DNA of 64,000 nucleotides, from NCBI GenBank assembly GCA_021781345.1, contig JAJXWZ010000001.1, forward strand, positions 1 to 64,000, in the 5' to 3' direction. The notes beneath the pieces were generated by a model. It was not told where the DNA came from, searched no databases, and saw nothing but the letters and a program-made list of their open reading frames with translations. A program made the position numbers and the translations under genes. The stretch comes from Pseudomonadota bacterium (GTDB lineage Bacteria; Pseudomonadota; Gammaproteobacteria; Xanthomonadales; Rhodanobacteraceae). Below are positions 1 to 9,761 of this stretch, one piece after another; positions within the stretch are counted from its first letter, which is position 1; each line of letters begins with the position of its first letter.

Positions 1-121
1 CCGCGTGCGTCGAATGATGGTGCCGGGGTTCATCGTGCCTGGTGCGCGGCGTCGGGGAAGCGGCAGGCCGGAAGGGTCCCGGAATCTACCGAGACTACAT
101 CAATTATCGCGCGCAAGTATT

Positions 122-208
122 TGGTGCCGAAGGTGGGACTCGAACCCACACGCTTTTAAGGGCGGCGGATTTTGAGTCCGCTGCGTCTACCGATTCCGCC
201 ACTTCGGC
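122..208 (-). tRNA. tRNA-Leu (anticodon CAA)
   Basis: Reverse complement reads GCCGAAGTGGCGGAATCGGTAGACGCAGCGGACTCAAAATCCGC...GTGGGTTCGAGTCCCACCTTCGGCACCA; class II tRNA with long variable arm, loop CTCAAAA, encoded CCA. Confidence 0.97.
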
Positions 209-244
209 CAAGCCCTTTAGTATGCGGGAATCACCCTGCACAGG

Positions 245-829
245 CTAGTGGGCGGGCCCGCGATCGTCCAACCGCAGCGTGCGTTCGCGCCGCAGGTACC
301 ACTCGCCCTGGTCGGGTTCGAAGACGCTGCAATGCGTCATTTCGTCCTGGTATACGTGCACGCTGACCGCGAGTTCGGTGCCGCTGGCGTTGCAGATGGT
401 GTGGTGTTCGTGTGGCGGGATGAGGCTCCCGGCCGAACCGGTGCCGGCCCGGATCGCCCCGGCCGGGACGAAGCGATAGTGCACGTCGTCGTGTTCGCGC
501 AGTTCGTATTGCACCACGTCCAGCGCGCCTTGCCATACGGCTTCGACGCACCACATGCCGGCGTGGTCGTGGATCGGGGTGCCCTGCCCGGGACTCCATG
601 TCATCGCCACCACGCTGTAGCCGTGATCGGCACTGCGGTACAGTTCCCGCCGCGCATAGTGCTCCGGGCAGCCCTGGAACACGCACTCGGGCAGGCGCAC
701 GCTGCCTGCATGGATGGCCTCGCAAAGCGCGGACCTCAGCGCCCGCATGGTGGCCTCGGTGCCTTGTACGCAGACTGCCGCGTCGAATGCGCGGATCAAC
801 CTGTCGCGTCCGGGAAAGTCGATGCTCAT
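245..829 (-). CDS. Cysteine dioxygenase-like cupin protein (cysteine / 3-mercaptopropionate dioxygenase family)
   Basis: 194 aa; cupin motif YSVVAMTWSPGQGTPIHDHAGMWCVEAVWQG and later HEHHTICN. Confidence 0.8.
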   Translation of the reverse strand: MSIDFPGRDRLIRAFDAAVCVQGTEATMRALRSALCEAIHAGSVRLPECVFQGCPEHYARRELYRSADHGYSVVAMTWSPGQGTPIHDHAGMWCVEAVWQGALDVVQYELREHDDVHYRFVPAGAIRAGTGSAGSLIPPHEHHTICNASGTELAVSVHVYQDEMTHCSVFEPDQGEWYLRRERTLRLDDRGPAH

Positions 830-878
830 GGCACAAGCATATTACGCCGCAGCCCGGCTGGGCCAATGACGGTCGAGT

Positions 879-1994
879 TCACGAGGCGTCCATGAATTGG
901 CCGATCGCGGCGCCGAAGCGGCCGGTGTCGACCAGGAACGCGTCGTGGCCCTGCGGCGAGTCCAGACCCACGAAAGTCGTGTCGGTACCGGTCGTGCGCA
1001 GGTCCTCGGCCAGTTGCTGCTGCTGCTCCAGCGGGAACAGGATGTCGGTCTCGACGCCGATCACCAATGCGCGCTCCAGTTTCATCCTTGCCAATGCGTT
1101 GCGCACGGAGGTGGCGGGATCGGGGGCGCCGCCGTATTCGGCGAGGTCGAACCAGTCCGAAGCGCGCGACAGGTACAGGTAGCAGTTGGGGTCGAATGCA
1201 CGGGTGAAGCGGCGCGCGTGCGCGTTGAGGTAGGACTCGATCTCGAACTCGGCGCCGAACGGATCGTCCTCGCGCTGCCCCGGATCGAGGCGGATGCGGC
1301 CGAAGCGACCGCTCCACTCCAGCGCCGAGCGGTAGGTGATCACCCCGAGCTTGCGCGCGATGTTCATGCCCGCCTCGGGGTAGTGTGCGTCGTCGTAGCG
1401 GCCTTCGTTCCAGTTCGGATCGAGGCGGATCGCCTCGCGTTGCAGGGAGCGGATCGCGATAGCGAACGGCTGTGCGCGCGGCGCGGTGCACACGCTCACG
1501 TGCGCACGCGCGAATCCCGCATGCTGCGCCAGACATCCAAGCGCAGCCATGCCTCCCATGGAGCAGCCGACCAGCGCGGCCAGGCGTTCGATGCCGAGCC
1601 CGCGCGCCAGTTCGTAGCCTGCGTGGCCGACATCTTCGAGCGCGAGGTCGGGAAAATCGAGGCGCCACGGCTCGCCGGTGGCGGGATTGATCGAGGCCGG
1701 TCCGCTCGAGCCCTTGCAACTGCCCAGCGAGTTCATGCAGATCACGAACCAGCGCCGGGTATCGATGGCCTTGCCCGCTCCGACGATGTCCTCCCACCAG
1801 CCCGGCGAATCGTCAATGGCGTTGCTGGCAGCGTGCGCGCTCGGCGACAGTCCGGTCATGATCAACACCGCATTATCGCGCGCTGCGTTCAACGTGCCCC
1901 AGGTTTCGTAGGCGATCCTGGCGTCGAGGAGTTCGCCGCCGCGCTTCATCCGGTACGGCGAGGGCAGGGTGAAGTACTGGCGGGCGTCGGCCAT
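879..1994 (-). CDS. MetX-family O-acyltransferase, probable L-serine O-succinyltransferase (SST) rather than homoserine acetyltransferase
   Basis: AYETWGTLNAARDNAVLIMTGLSPSAHA, VGCSMGGMAALG nucleophile elbow, ARRFTRAFDPNCYLYLSRASDWFDLAEY; recalled similarity to the Xanthomonas/Stenotrophomonas SST subgroup. ATG at 1994 chosen. Confidence 0.8.
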   Translation of the reverse strand: MADARQYFTLPSPYRMKRGGELLDARIAYETWGTLNAARDNAVLIMTGLSPSAHAASNAIDDSPGWWEDIVGAGKAIDTRRWFVICMNSLGSCKGSSGPASINPATGEPWRLDFPDLALEDVGHAGYELARGLGIERLAALVGCSMGGMAALGCLAQHAGFARAHVSVCTAPRAQPFAIAIRSLQREAIRLDPNWNEGRYDDAHYPEAGMNIARKLGVITYRSALEWSGRFGRIRLDPGQREDDPFGAEFEIESYLNAHARRFTRAFDPNCYLYLSRASDWFDLAEYGGAPDPATSVRNALARMKLERALVIGVETDILFPLEQQQQLAEDLRTTGTDTTFVGLDSPQGHDAFLVDTGRFGAAIGQFMDAS

Positions 1995-2132
1995 GGGGAT
2001 CCTCGTGCGAGTGGAATCCGCAAGGGTAGCGAACGCGCGGGACACGGCCAAGTGACGCATCGGCCCGCGAGCGGCTCTTGCGGGCCGCGTTTCCGATGCG
2101 TCATCCCGGCGCAGACCCGGACGGCGAAAGCT

Positions 2133-3206
2133 TCAATCCACCTTGTCGATCGTCAGCGCCACCGGCGCATGCGAATCGGTGGCGACCTCCACCGGCGCGG
2201 ATTCGAGGTCGCCGGGCCGCGGCATCGCCTCGCCGGTCTTGCTGACGCGCGCGACGACGCTGACCTTCGCGAACTTCGAGAGTTGCAGCGCAGGAGACAT
2301 CGCCATCGCGTCGGTCAAGGTCACCTTTGCCGGCAGGTCCGACAGTTTCAGGCGCGCCACCGCCAGCGGCATCGGCGGTCCATCCACGGCACGCGCGAAC
2401 ACGAATACGGTGTCGCCGGGTTGCGCCCTGGCACTGAGCCTGGGGTCGAGCTTCACGTCGACGTAGAGTGCGACCCTGCCGCTAGTGCCGGAGGCGACCG
2501 GCGTGGCCTGCGATGCCGTGTCGGCGGTAGCTGGTGCCGCGGCCGGCGATCCGCCGCCACGCGCTTCAGCCTCGGCAAGTTCCTGCTTGACCGCTTCGGC
2601 GACCTGGGAACCGGGCTGCAGCAGCGGCAGCAGGGTTTTCCAATGCGCCGCGGCACCGGCGTAATCCCCGCGCTGGAAATCGCTGATGCCCAACAGCCAG
2701 AGCGCGCGCTGGTGGGTCGGATCGATCCGCAGCGCCTGTCGCAGCCTGGCGCGCGAAGCGTCGTCGATCAGATGCGTGGAGCTGCTGGCCGCCCGGGCCT
2801 CCACCCATGCGACCAGCGCATCAGGATCGTCGGGTTTCAACTTCAGCAGATGGTCGAGCGCGTCCTGGGCCTGCTGTGGCCGGTCGAGCGCGGAATACGC
2901 TTGCGCCAGCAACGCCCAACCCTGTGCATCGTCCGGATTGCGCGCGAGGCTTTGCTGCAGTTGCTGCACGGCCTGCGCAAGCGTGGCGTGGTCGCCGGAG
3001 GGCGCGACATCTAGCGCTTGCGGCGTGCCGACCAGCAGGTACATCCCAAGCACTAGGGGAGGCGTCACCAGCGCCAGCAACAGTGCCAGGACGAACGGCG
3101 CGCGCGGCTGGCCTGCACGGCGGGCGCTGAGCAACAGCGGCACCAGCACGCAGGCGAGGGCGGCCAGCACCATCACGGCCGCGATGACGATGAAACGGAT
3201 GGTCAC
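2133..3206 (-). CDS. ccmI: Cytochrome c biogenesis protein CcmI (TPR)
   Basis: N-terminal TM segments, TPR region (NPDDAQGWALLAQAYSALDRPQQAQDALDHLL), last gene of ccm cluster; GTG start at 3206. Confidence 0.85.
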   Translation of the reverse strand: MTIRFIVIAAVMVLAALACVLVPLLLSARRAGQPRAPFVLALLLALVTPPLVLGMYLLVGTPQALDVAPSGDHATLAQAVQQLQQSLARNPDDAQGWALLAQAYSALDRPQQAQDALDHLLKLKPDDPDALVAWVEARAASSSTHLIDDASRARLRQALRIDPTHQRALWLLGISDFQRGDYAGAAAHWKTLLPLLQPGSQVAEAVKQELAEAEARGGGSPAAAPATADTASQATPVASGTSGRVALYVDVKLDPRLSARAQPGDTVFVFARAVDGPPMPLAVARLKLSDLPAKVTLTDAMAMSPALQLSKFAKVSVVARVSKTGEAMPRPGDLESAPVEVATDSHAPVALTIDKVD

Positions 3207-3637
3207 CAGTCGTCTCCTGCATCTTCGGCAATGGCGTCGGCGGGACGGGTGCGCCGACGCAGCAGCACGATCACGACGATGCCGCCCGCGACCAGGACCG
3301 CGGGCGTGCCGAACCACAGCACGATGGTGCTCGGTGCCAGCGGCGGGTCGTAGAGGATGAACGTGGAATAGCGCGCGACCAGCCAGTCCTTGATTTGCCG
3401 GTCGCTCTTGCCCTGCTGCATCATGTCGAAGATCTGCCGCCGCAGTTGCTTGGCGAAGTCGGCGTTGGACGACAGCAGGCTCTCGTCCTGGCAGACCATG
3501 CAGCGCAGATCCCGGGTCAGGTTCTGGAAGCGGTCGCGCTGGGCGGCGTCCTTGAATGGCAGCGGATCGATCGCGAACGCGGCGGCGCTCGATGCCAACG
3601 CAAGCACAACGATCACCACGGCGAGCAGGCGCCTCAT
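3203..3637 (-). CDS. ccmH: Cytochrome c maturation protein CcmH/CcmL (LRCxxC thiol protein)
   Basis: 144 aa, signal peptide, LTRDLRCMVCQDESLLSSNADFAKQLRRQI. Confidence 0.92.
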   Translation of the reverse strand: MRRLLAVVIVVLALASSAAAFAIDPLPFKDAAQRDRFQNLTRDLRCMVCQDESLLSSNADFAKQLRRQIFDMMQQGKSDRQIKDWLVARYSTFILYDPPLAPSTIVLWFGTPAVLVAGGIVVIVLLRRRTRPADAIAEDAGDDW

Positions 3638-4200
3638 GTGCCTTCCCGCTCGAGTTCGCGGATCTTGGGCTCCAGCCTCTTCGCGATCACGTCCGGCGTC
3701 AGCGGACCGATGTGCTTGTAGCGAATGATGCCCTTCGCGTCGATCAGGTAGGTTTCCGGCGCACCATACACGCCGAAGTCGATCGCGGTATCGCCGGACT
3801 GGTCGGTGATCACTTCCCGGTAGGGATCGCCGTGCCGCTGCAGCCAGTCGCGTGCAGCCTGCGGCGTGTCCTTGTAGTCGTAGCCGATCAGCGCAATCCC
3901 GAACTTGTCGCGGTATGCCATCAGGGTCGGATGCTCGTCGCCGCAGGCGAAGCACCAGCTTGCGAACACGTTGAGGAGGTACGGCTTGCCGAGCAGGTCG
4001 GCCTTGCTCACGAATTGGGCGGGATGCGCCAGTCGCGGCAGACGGAACGCCGGCGCCGGCTTGCCGATCAACGGGCTCGGCACGAAGCTGGCGTTGTGGT
4101 CCTGGTTCCACGCCAGCCCGACCACGAAGAACACCAGCAGCGCCGCGAACACGATCAGCGGCACGAAACGGGCCACGGGCTTGCGCGCGACCTCGTTCAC
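3634..4200 (-). CDS. ccmG: Thiol:disulfide interchange protein CcmG/DsbE
   Basis: 188 aa thioredoxin fold, NVFASWCFACGDEHP; GTG start overlapping the ccmF stop. Confidence 0.92.
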   Translation of the reverse strand: MNEVARKPVARFVPLIVFAALLVFFVVGLAWNQDHNASFVPSPLIGKPAPAFRLPRLAHPAQFVSKADLLGKPYLLNVFASWCFACGDEHPTLMAYRDKFGIALIGYDYKDTPQAARDWLQRHGDPYREVITDQSGDTAIDFGVYGAPETYLIDAKGIIRYKHIGPLTPDVIAKRLEPKIRELEREGT

Positions 4201-6179
4201 GCTTCGCCCTCCGCCAGCTTGCGCGGCGTTGCGGGTGCCGGATGAGGGCGTATGGTTTCGGTTTCCTCCACGCGCTTCAGCCGGAAGCGCTTGTCCAGCA
4301 CCACGGCGAAGCCACCCAGCATCATCAACACGCCGCCGCCCCAGATCCAGCGCACGAACGGCTTGTCGTACACGCGCAGCGACCATGCGTCGTCGCCGAG
4401 CGGGTCGCCCAGCGACACATACAGGTCGCGGAACACGCCGGCCTGGATCGCCGCTTCGGTCTGCACCTGCCCGCCGGTGTAGGTGCGCTTTTGCGGGTGC
4501 AGGGTCGCGACCGGGGCGCCGTCGCGCGTGATCACCATGGTGCCCTGCTCCGCCCGGTAGTTCGGGCCGGGCAGCTCGCGCACGCCCTCGAAACGGAAGG
4601 CATACGGTCCGATCCCGACGCTGCTGCCCGGCTTCATGCTGACATCCTGCTCGACGCTCATCGAGCGCGTAAGGATCGCGCCGGCAATGAACACGCCGAT
4701 GCCGAAGTGCGCCAGCATCATGCCCAGCATTTCGAACGGATAGCGCTTTCCGCGTGGTGCTTCGCGCCAGCGCTTGATCGCGAAAAACAGCACGCCGGCC
4801 ATCACCCAGGTCGCGGCGGTGACGCCCAGCAGCTGATGCCAGCCGCGCGCGCCGAACAGGAAGCCGACGATGCCGGCGGCGACCGCCATCGCGACGATCC
4901 TGGCCAGCGCACGTTTCCACACAGTCAGATCGGCCTTGCCCCAGCGCGACAGCGGCCCGAACGGCAGCGCCAGCACCAGCGGCGTCATCAGCAGCATGAA
5001 CAGCGGACCGAAATAGGGCGGTCCGACCGAGATCCGTCCGATGTTCAACGCCTCGCCGACCAGCGGGTACAGCGTGCCCAGCATCACCATCGCGCAGGCC
5101 ACCGTCAGCATCAGGTTGCCGAGCACCATCAGGGTTTCGCGCGACGCCAACGCGAACGACTTGCCGCCGGTCACCTTCGGCGCACGCAAGGCGTACAGCA
5201 GCAGCGAACCGCCGACCACCACCGCCAGGTACACTAGGATGAACACGCCGCGCGCGGGCGAGAACGCGAAGGCGTGCACGCTGGTGAGCAAGCCGGAGCG
5301 CACCAGGAAGGTGCCAAGCAGCGAGAACGCGAAGCCGAAGATCGACAACAGCAGCGTCCATGCGCGCAGTCCGTCGCGCTTGTCGGTGATCGCCTGGGCG
5401 TGGATCAGCGCCGCGCCGATCAGCCACGGCATGAACGAGGCGTTCTCGACCGGGTCCCAGAACCACCAGCCGCCCCAGCCCAGTTCGTAATACGCCCACG
5501 CGCTGCCGGCCACGATGCCGAGGGTCAGGAAACCCCAGGCGGCGTTGGTCCACGGGCGCGCCCAGCGCACCCAGGTCGATTTCAGTTCACCGCCCAGCAG
5601 TGCGGCGATCGCGAACGCGAAGGCGACGCTGAATCCGACGTAGCCCATGTAAAGCGTGGGCGGATGGAAGGTGAGCCCCGGGTCCTGCAGCACCGGATTC
5701 AGGTCCGCACCGTTGCCGGGGGCCGGCAGCATGCGCCCGAAAGGGTTGGACGTCGTGATCATGTACAGCAGGAACCCGAACGAGACGAACCCGAGCACGC
5801 CGATCACGCGCGAGAAGAAGGCCTCGGGCAGCCTGTTCCCGAACGCGACCAGTGCCACCGTCCACAGGTTGAGGATCAGCATCCACAGCAGCAGCGAGCC
5901 TTCGTGCGCGCCCCAGACCGCCGCGAGCTTGTAGAACAGCGGCAGGCTCAGGTTCGAGTTCTGGGCCACATAGGCGACCGAGAAATCGTTGGTCGCGAAG
6001 GCCCACATGAGGATCCCGAAAGCCATGGCGACGAACGTGAACTGGCCGATGGCGAGCGTGGACGCGGTGGCCATCAGCGGCTTGCTGCCTCGCCACGCAC
6101 CGATGATCGGCAGCAGGCATTGCAGCCCCGACAGCAGCAGCGCGAGGATCAGGGCGACCTGGCCGAGTTCCGGGCTCAT
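4197..6179 (-). CDS. ccmF: Heme lyase subunit CcmF
   Basis: 660 aa polytopic protein with WWFWDPVENASFMPWL (WWD-type motif). Confidence 0.96.
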   Translation of the reverse strand: MSPELGQVALILALLLSGLQCLLPIIGAWRGSKPLMATASTLAIGQFTFVAMAFGILMWAFATNDFSVAYVAQNSNLSLPLFYKLAAVWGAHEGSLLLWMLILNLWTVALVAFGNRLPEAFFSRVIGVLGFVSFGFLLYMITTSNPFGRMLPAPGNGADLNPVLQDPGLTFHPPTLYMGYVGFSVAFAFAIAALLGGELKSTWVRWARPWTNAAWGFLTLGIVAGSAWAYYELGWGGWWFWDPVENASFMPWLIGAALIHAQAITDKRDGLRAWTLLLSIFGFAFSLLGTFLVRSGLLTSVHAFAFSPARGVFILVYLAVVVGGSLLLYALRAPKVTGGKSFALASRETLMVLGNLMLTVACAMVMLGTLYPLVGEALNIGRISVGPPYFGPLFMLLMTPLVLALPFGPLSRWGKADLTVWKRALARIVAMAVAAGIVGFLFGARGWHQLLGVTAATWVMAGVLFFAIKRWREAPRGKRYPFEMLGMMLAHFGIGVFIAGAILTRSMSVEQDVSMKPGSSVGIGPYAFRFEGVRELPGPNYRAEQGTMVITRDGAPVATLHPQKRTYTGGQVQTEAAIQAGVFRDLYVSLGDPLGDDAWSLRVYDKPFVRWIWGGGVLMMLGGFAVVLDKRFRLKRVEETETIRPHPAPATPRKLAEGEA

Positions 6180-6643
6180 CGTGCGCCTCCGTGTCCCGCT
6201 TGCGGCGGAATGCGATGTTCGGCCCTGGCCCTGGCGATCGCCTGCGCGACTTGCGGCGGCATGTAGGTGGAGTCGTGCTTGGCCAGCACCTGGGTGGCGA
6301 CGAACGTGCCGCCGACCATCTTGCCGGTGGTGATGGTGCTCTGGCCCACGCGGAACAGGTCCGGCAGGATCCCGGTGTAGCGCACCGGGATGTTGTCGAA
6401 ACGATCGGTGATCACGAAGTCGGTCGTGAGCGTGCCCGGCACGCGATGGATGCTGCCTTCGAGGACGATGCCGCCCAGTCGGAACGGATGTCCCGCCGGC
6501 GCCTTGCCGGCTTCGACTTCGCTCGGCGAGTAAAGGTAGGTCATGTTCCGTTGCAACGCGAACACCGACAGGCTGGCCGCGATCGCGACCGCGCCTAGGA
6601 TCAGCAGCGTCACGATCAGGCGCCGTTTGCGAACCGGATTCAT
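6176..6643 (-). CDS. ccmE: Heme chaperone CcmE
   Basis: 155 aa; MNPVRKRRLIVTLLI..., heme-binding region LAKHDSTYMPP. Confidence 0.95.
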   Translation of the reverse strand: MNPVRKRRLIVTLLILGAVAIAASLSVFALQRNMTYLYSPSEVEAGKAPAGHPFRLGGIVLEGSIHRVPGTLTTDFVITDRFDNIPVRYTGILPDLFRVGQSTITTGKMVGGTFVATQVLAKHDSTYMPPQVAQAIARARAEHRIPPQAGHGGAR

Positions 6644-6834
6644 GTCGAAACCTCCGCGCCTTCGGCGCGCGTCCTGCGGGTGTGTTCGCGCGCGAGGCGA
6701 CCGCGCAATTCGCGCGTCAACCTGCGCCGGCGCAGCGCAGGCGCGAACCAGTCCCACGCCAGTACGATGAAGAACACCGCATACGCGGGCCAGACATAGA
6801 TGGCGTAGCCGCCCATCGCGAGCCAGTGCATCAT
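6640..6834 (-). CDS. ccmD: Heme exporter protein CcmD
   Basis: small single-TM protein MMHWLAMGGYAIYVWPAYAVFFIVLAWDWF between ccmC and ccmE. Confidence 0.88.
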   Translation of the reverse strand: MMHWLAMGGYAIYVWPAYAVFFIVLAWDWFAPALRRRRLTRELRGRLAREHTRRTRAEGAEVST

Positions 6835-7589
6835 GGCGATTGCTCCGCCGCCAGCGCGCGCACCCATTGCTTGCCGCTTTCAAGCGACAGCAAACCGGTA
6901 CGTGCGCGGCCGAGGATGCTGGCGAAGAAATAAAGGTGTGTTGCTAGCGCCATCACCAGCAGCGGCCACAGCATCGATGGCGCGATCGATGATTTGCCGA
7001 ACAGGTCGACCGTGGTGCCCTGGTGCAATGTGTTCCACCAGACCACCGAGTAATGCACGATCGGCAGGTTGACGATGCCGACCAGCGCCAGCAGCGAGGC
7101 CGCGCGCGCACCGCGGCGACGGTCCTCGAAGGCGTTGTACAGGCCGATCACGCCGAGATACAGGAAGAACAGCACCAGTTCCGAAGTGAGCCGCGCGTCC
7201 CACGTCCACCACGTGCCCCACATCGGCTTGCCCCACAGAGATCCCGTCAGCAACGTGATAAACGTGAAGGCGGCACCGACCGGGGCGCATTCCATAGCGA
7301 CAACCTCGGCCAGCTTGACCCGCCACACCAGCGCCGCCAGCCCGGCCACCGCCATGCCGGCGTAGATGAACAGGCTCATCCACGCGCTCGGCACGTGGAT
7401 GAAGATGATCCGATAGGCGTCGCCCTGCTGGTAATCGGGCGGCGCCAGCACCAGGCCGCCGTACAGGCCGATCACGGCGGAAGCGAGCGCGGCCGCCATC
7501 AGCCACGGCTGCCATGCGCCGGCGAACCGGTAGAAATTCGGCGGGGAGCCGAGCCAGTGCATCCAGTGGGGGAGATAGCTGCGTGACAT
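6831..7589 (-). CDS. ccmC: Heme ABC exporter permease CcmC
   Basis: WGTWWTWDARLTSELVLFFLYLG WWD motif; ATG at 7589. Confidence 0.95.
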   Translation of the reverse strand: MSRSYLPHWMHWLGSPPNFYRFAGAWQPWLMAAALASAVIGLYGGLVLAPPDYQQGDAYRIIFIHVPSAWMSLFIYAGMAVAGLAALVWRVKLAEVVAMECAPVGAAFTFITLLTGSLWGKPMWGTWWTWDARLTSELVLFFLYLGVIGLYNAFEDRRRGARAASLLALVGIVNLPIVHYSVVWWNTLHQGTTVDLFGKSSIAPSMLWPLLVMALATHLYFFASILGRARTGLLSLESGKQWVRALAAEQSP

Positions 7590-7590
7590 T

Positions 7591-8295
7591 TCAACTTTCA
7601 ACCGCGATCCGCAGGGCCGCGGCGCATGCAAGCGGCGCCAGCACGATCGCCAACACCAAGGCCGCCGCCAGCCACGCCAACGGAGCGAGGTACGGCAGGC
7701 CGGACTGCGCCGCCGCGATGGCGCCCGCGGCAAAAATCACGACCGGAACCGCCAGTGGCAGCAGCATCAGGGCCAGCAGGATACCAGAGCGGCGCGCCCC
7801 CGCCGTCAATGCCGACAGCACTGCGCCCAGCAGGACCAGCAGCGGGGTTGCCAGCAACAGCGCCAGCAACAGCACCGGCAGCACGATCGCCGGCAGGTTC
7901 AGGAGCGCGCCCAGCAACGGCATCACCACGATCAGAGGCAGCACGGTGGTCAACCAGTGCGCCATGACCCGGGCGAGTGCCAGCAACGCCAGCGGTTGCG
8001 GCGCCAGCAGCCATTGTTCGAGCGTGCCGTCTTCGAGATCGGCGCGGAACATTGATTCCAGGGCCGGCAGCATCGCCAGTACCACGATCACCAGAAGCAC
8101 GCCACCGGCAATACGCTGGAGCAACCTGGGGTCCGGGCCGAGCGCGAAGGGAAACAGCGCCGCCACGATCACCGCGTACAGCAACGGCAGGAACAATTCG
8201 CCGCGCCGCCGCCAGGCGAGCACGAAGTCGCGGCCCAGCAGTGCGCGACAGGCGGCAAGCGCGCCGGGTACGACGATTCGCGCACCATTCGGCAT
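7591..8295 (-). CDS. ccmB: Heme ABC exporter permease CcmB
   Basis: hydrophobic protein, FVLAWRRRGELFLPLLYAVIVAALFPFALGPDPRLLQRIAGGVLL; start uncertain (8295 chosen). Confidence 0.88.
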   Translation of the reverse strand: MPNGARIVVPGALAACRALLGRDFVLAWRRRGELFLPLLYAVIVAALFPFALGPDPRLLQRIAGGVLLVIVVLAMLPALESMFRADLEDGTLEQWLLAPQPLALLALARVMAHWLTTVLPLIVVMPLLGALLNLPAIVLPVLLLALLLATPLLVLLGAVLSALTAGARRSGILLALMLLPLAVPVVIFAAGAIAAAQSGLPYLAPLAWLAAALVLAIVLAPLACAAALRIAVES

Positions 8296-8534
8296 GGCGA
8301 CGGAGTTGCCGGTCGTCGGTTCGATGGTGACCATGAATCCGATACATTCCATTCCGGTTGGGCGGCGGACGGCGCCCCGATCGCCGGTGCGCGAGGCGAC
8401 CGTGCCGAGCAAGGCAATTGTCGCGCATCATTGCATGCTGCGCGACTTCGCCGCGTGCTGGCATCGCACCAGCCTCGCCACGGCGTGCCGGATACAGCCC
8501 GCTCCGGCAACCGCGGGACCGGATCGCGCCGGAC

Positions 8535-9578
8535 TCACTGTTGCGGACGGGGCGTGCCGGCCGCGCTCGGCGGGAGATCCGGCAACACCACCGAAGGCTG
8601 GCGCCCTGTGAGGGTCGTCAGGAACTCGGTAATCTTGGTCACCTCATCATCGGTCAGCCGTGCCCCGAGTTGACTGCTGCCCATGATCGCGACGGCCTGT
8701 CGCAGATCCCACGACTTACCGGAGTGGAAGTACGGCGGTGTCAGGGTGACGTTGCGCAACGACGGCACGCGGAACACGTATTCGTCGCTGGCGGTCTTGG
8801 TCACCGCGAAACGGCCTTTGTCACCCGGCGGGAGTATCTCCGCACCGGGGCGTTCGACGACGCCGAACGGCGCGTACATGCCGCCTCCGACGTTGATGCC
8901 CTTGTGGCACGCCGCGCAGCCCTTGTTGATGAACAACGCAAGGCCTGCCTTCTGGGCCGTGTCGAGTGCACCGTCGTCACCCTTGAGGTAACGGTCGAAG
9001 CGCGCCCCCGGGGTAATCAACGTGGCTTCGAAAACCGCGATGGCCTGACGTACGTTCTCGAAGGTGATCGGATCGCGGACGCCCGGATAGGCGTTGGCGA
9101 AATACGGGGCGTAGCCGGGGATGGCCTTGAGTTGCTCGATCACGTGCTGTTCACTGGTATCCATCTCCACCGGGTTGACCATGGGCCCACCGGCTTGCTG
9201 TTCCAGATCCTTCGCGCGTCCATCCCAGAACTGGGCGACGTCGAAGACGGCGTTGTAGACAGTGGGGGCGTTGCGGGAACCGCGCTGCCAGCGGTGTCCA
9301 AGGGAGGTTTCCTGCAGGTCGACGCCGCCCATGCCGATCATGTGGCAGGAGTTGCAGCTGATCGAATGGCTTCGGGACAGCCGCGGATCGAAGTAGAGCA
9401 TCTTGCCCAGCAGGACCTTGGCCGGCGTGGCGGGGTTGCCTGGCAATGCGGGCGGCTTATCCGGGAGCGGCTTGAACAGGCCCTGCGCCTGTTTCATCAA
9501 AGCCGACTGCGACCAGGCGGACGAACAGGCAAGGCAGCCTGCCAATGCCAGCATGATGCACGTTGTTCGACGAGACAT
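8535..9578 (-). CDS. Di-heme cytochrome c peroxidase (CcpA/MauG family)
   Basis: signal peptide; two CxxCH sites (SCNSCH, GCAACHKG); RLSRSHSISCNSCHMIGMGGVD and RVPSLRNVTLTPPYFHSG; ATG 9578 preceded by AAGGAGG. Confidence 0.93.
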   Translation of the reverse strand: MSRRTTCIMLALAGCLACSSAWSQSALMKQAQGLFKPLPDKPPALPGNPATPAKVLLGKMLYFDPRLSRSHSISCNSCHMIGMGGVDLQETSLGHRWQRGSRNAPTVYNAVFDVAQFWDGRAKDLEQQAGGPMVNPVEMDTSEQHVIEQLKAIPGYAPYFANAYPGVRDPITFENVRQAIAVFEATLITPGARFDRYLKGDDGALDTAQKAGLALFINKGCAACHKGINVGGGMYAPFGVVERPGAEILPPGDKGRFAVTKTASDEYVFRVPSLRNVTLTPPYFHSGKSWDLRQAVAIMGSSQLGARLTDDEVTKITEFLTTLTGRQPSVVLPDLPPSAAGTPRPQQ

Positions 9579-9761
9579 ACGACAGCCTCCTTGGCAATCC
9601 GATACCTTCGATATCGTCTTTGCAGTGCCGACCTGACTTGCAACCTCGGTCGGAAACCATGCCCGTCCGCCACCGCGGGACCCCTCGCACCACCGGCGTG
9701 ATGGCGATCGTCGGCGGGGCGACAAGCAATCGCGAGCATGCGCCGTCGTCGGCGGACGTTG

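Noticed and set aside
897-3014. 705-aa plus-strand ORF antisense to the MetX-family gene and ccmI
   Set aside because: Shadow ORF; the minus strand encodes clear known proteins
4197-5553. 639-aa minus-strand ORF extending ccmG far upstream (3634-5553)
   Set aside because: The upstream part is an out-of-frame reading of ccmF; ccmG starts at GTG 4200
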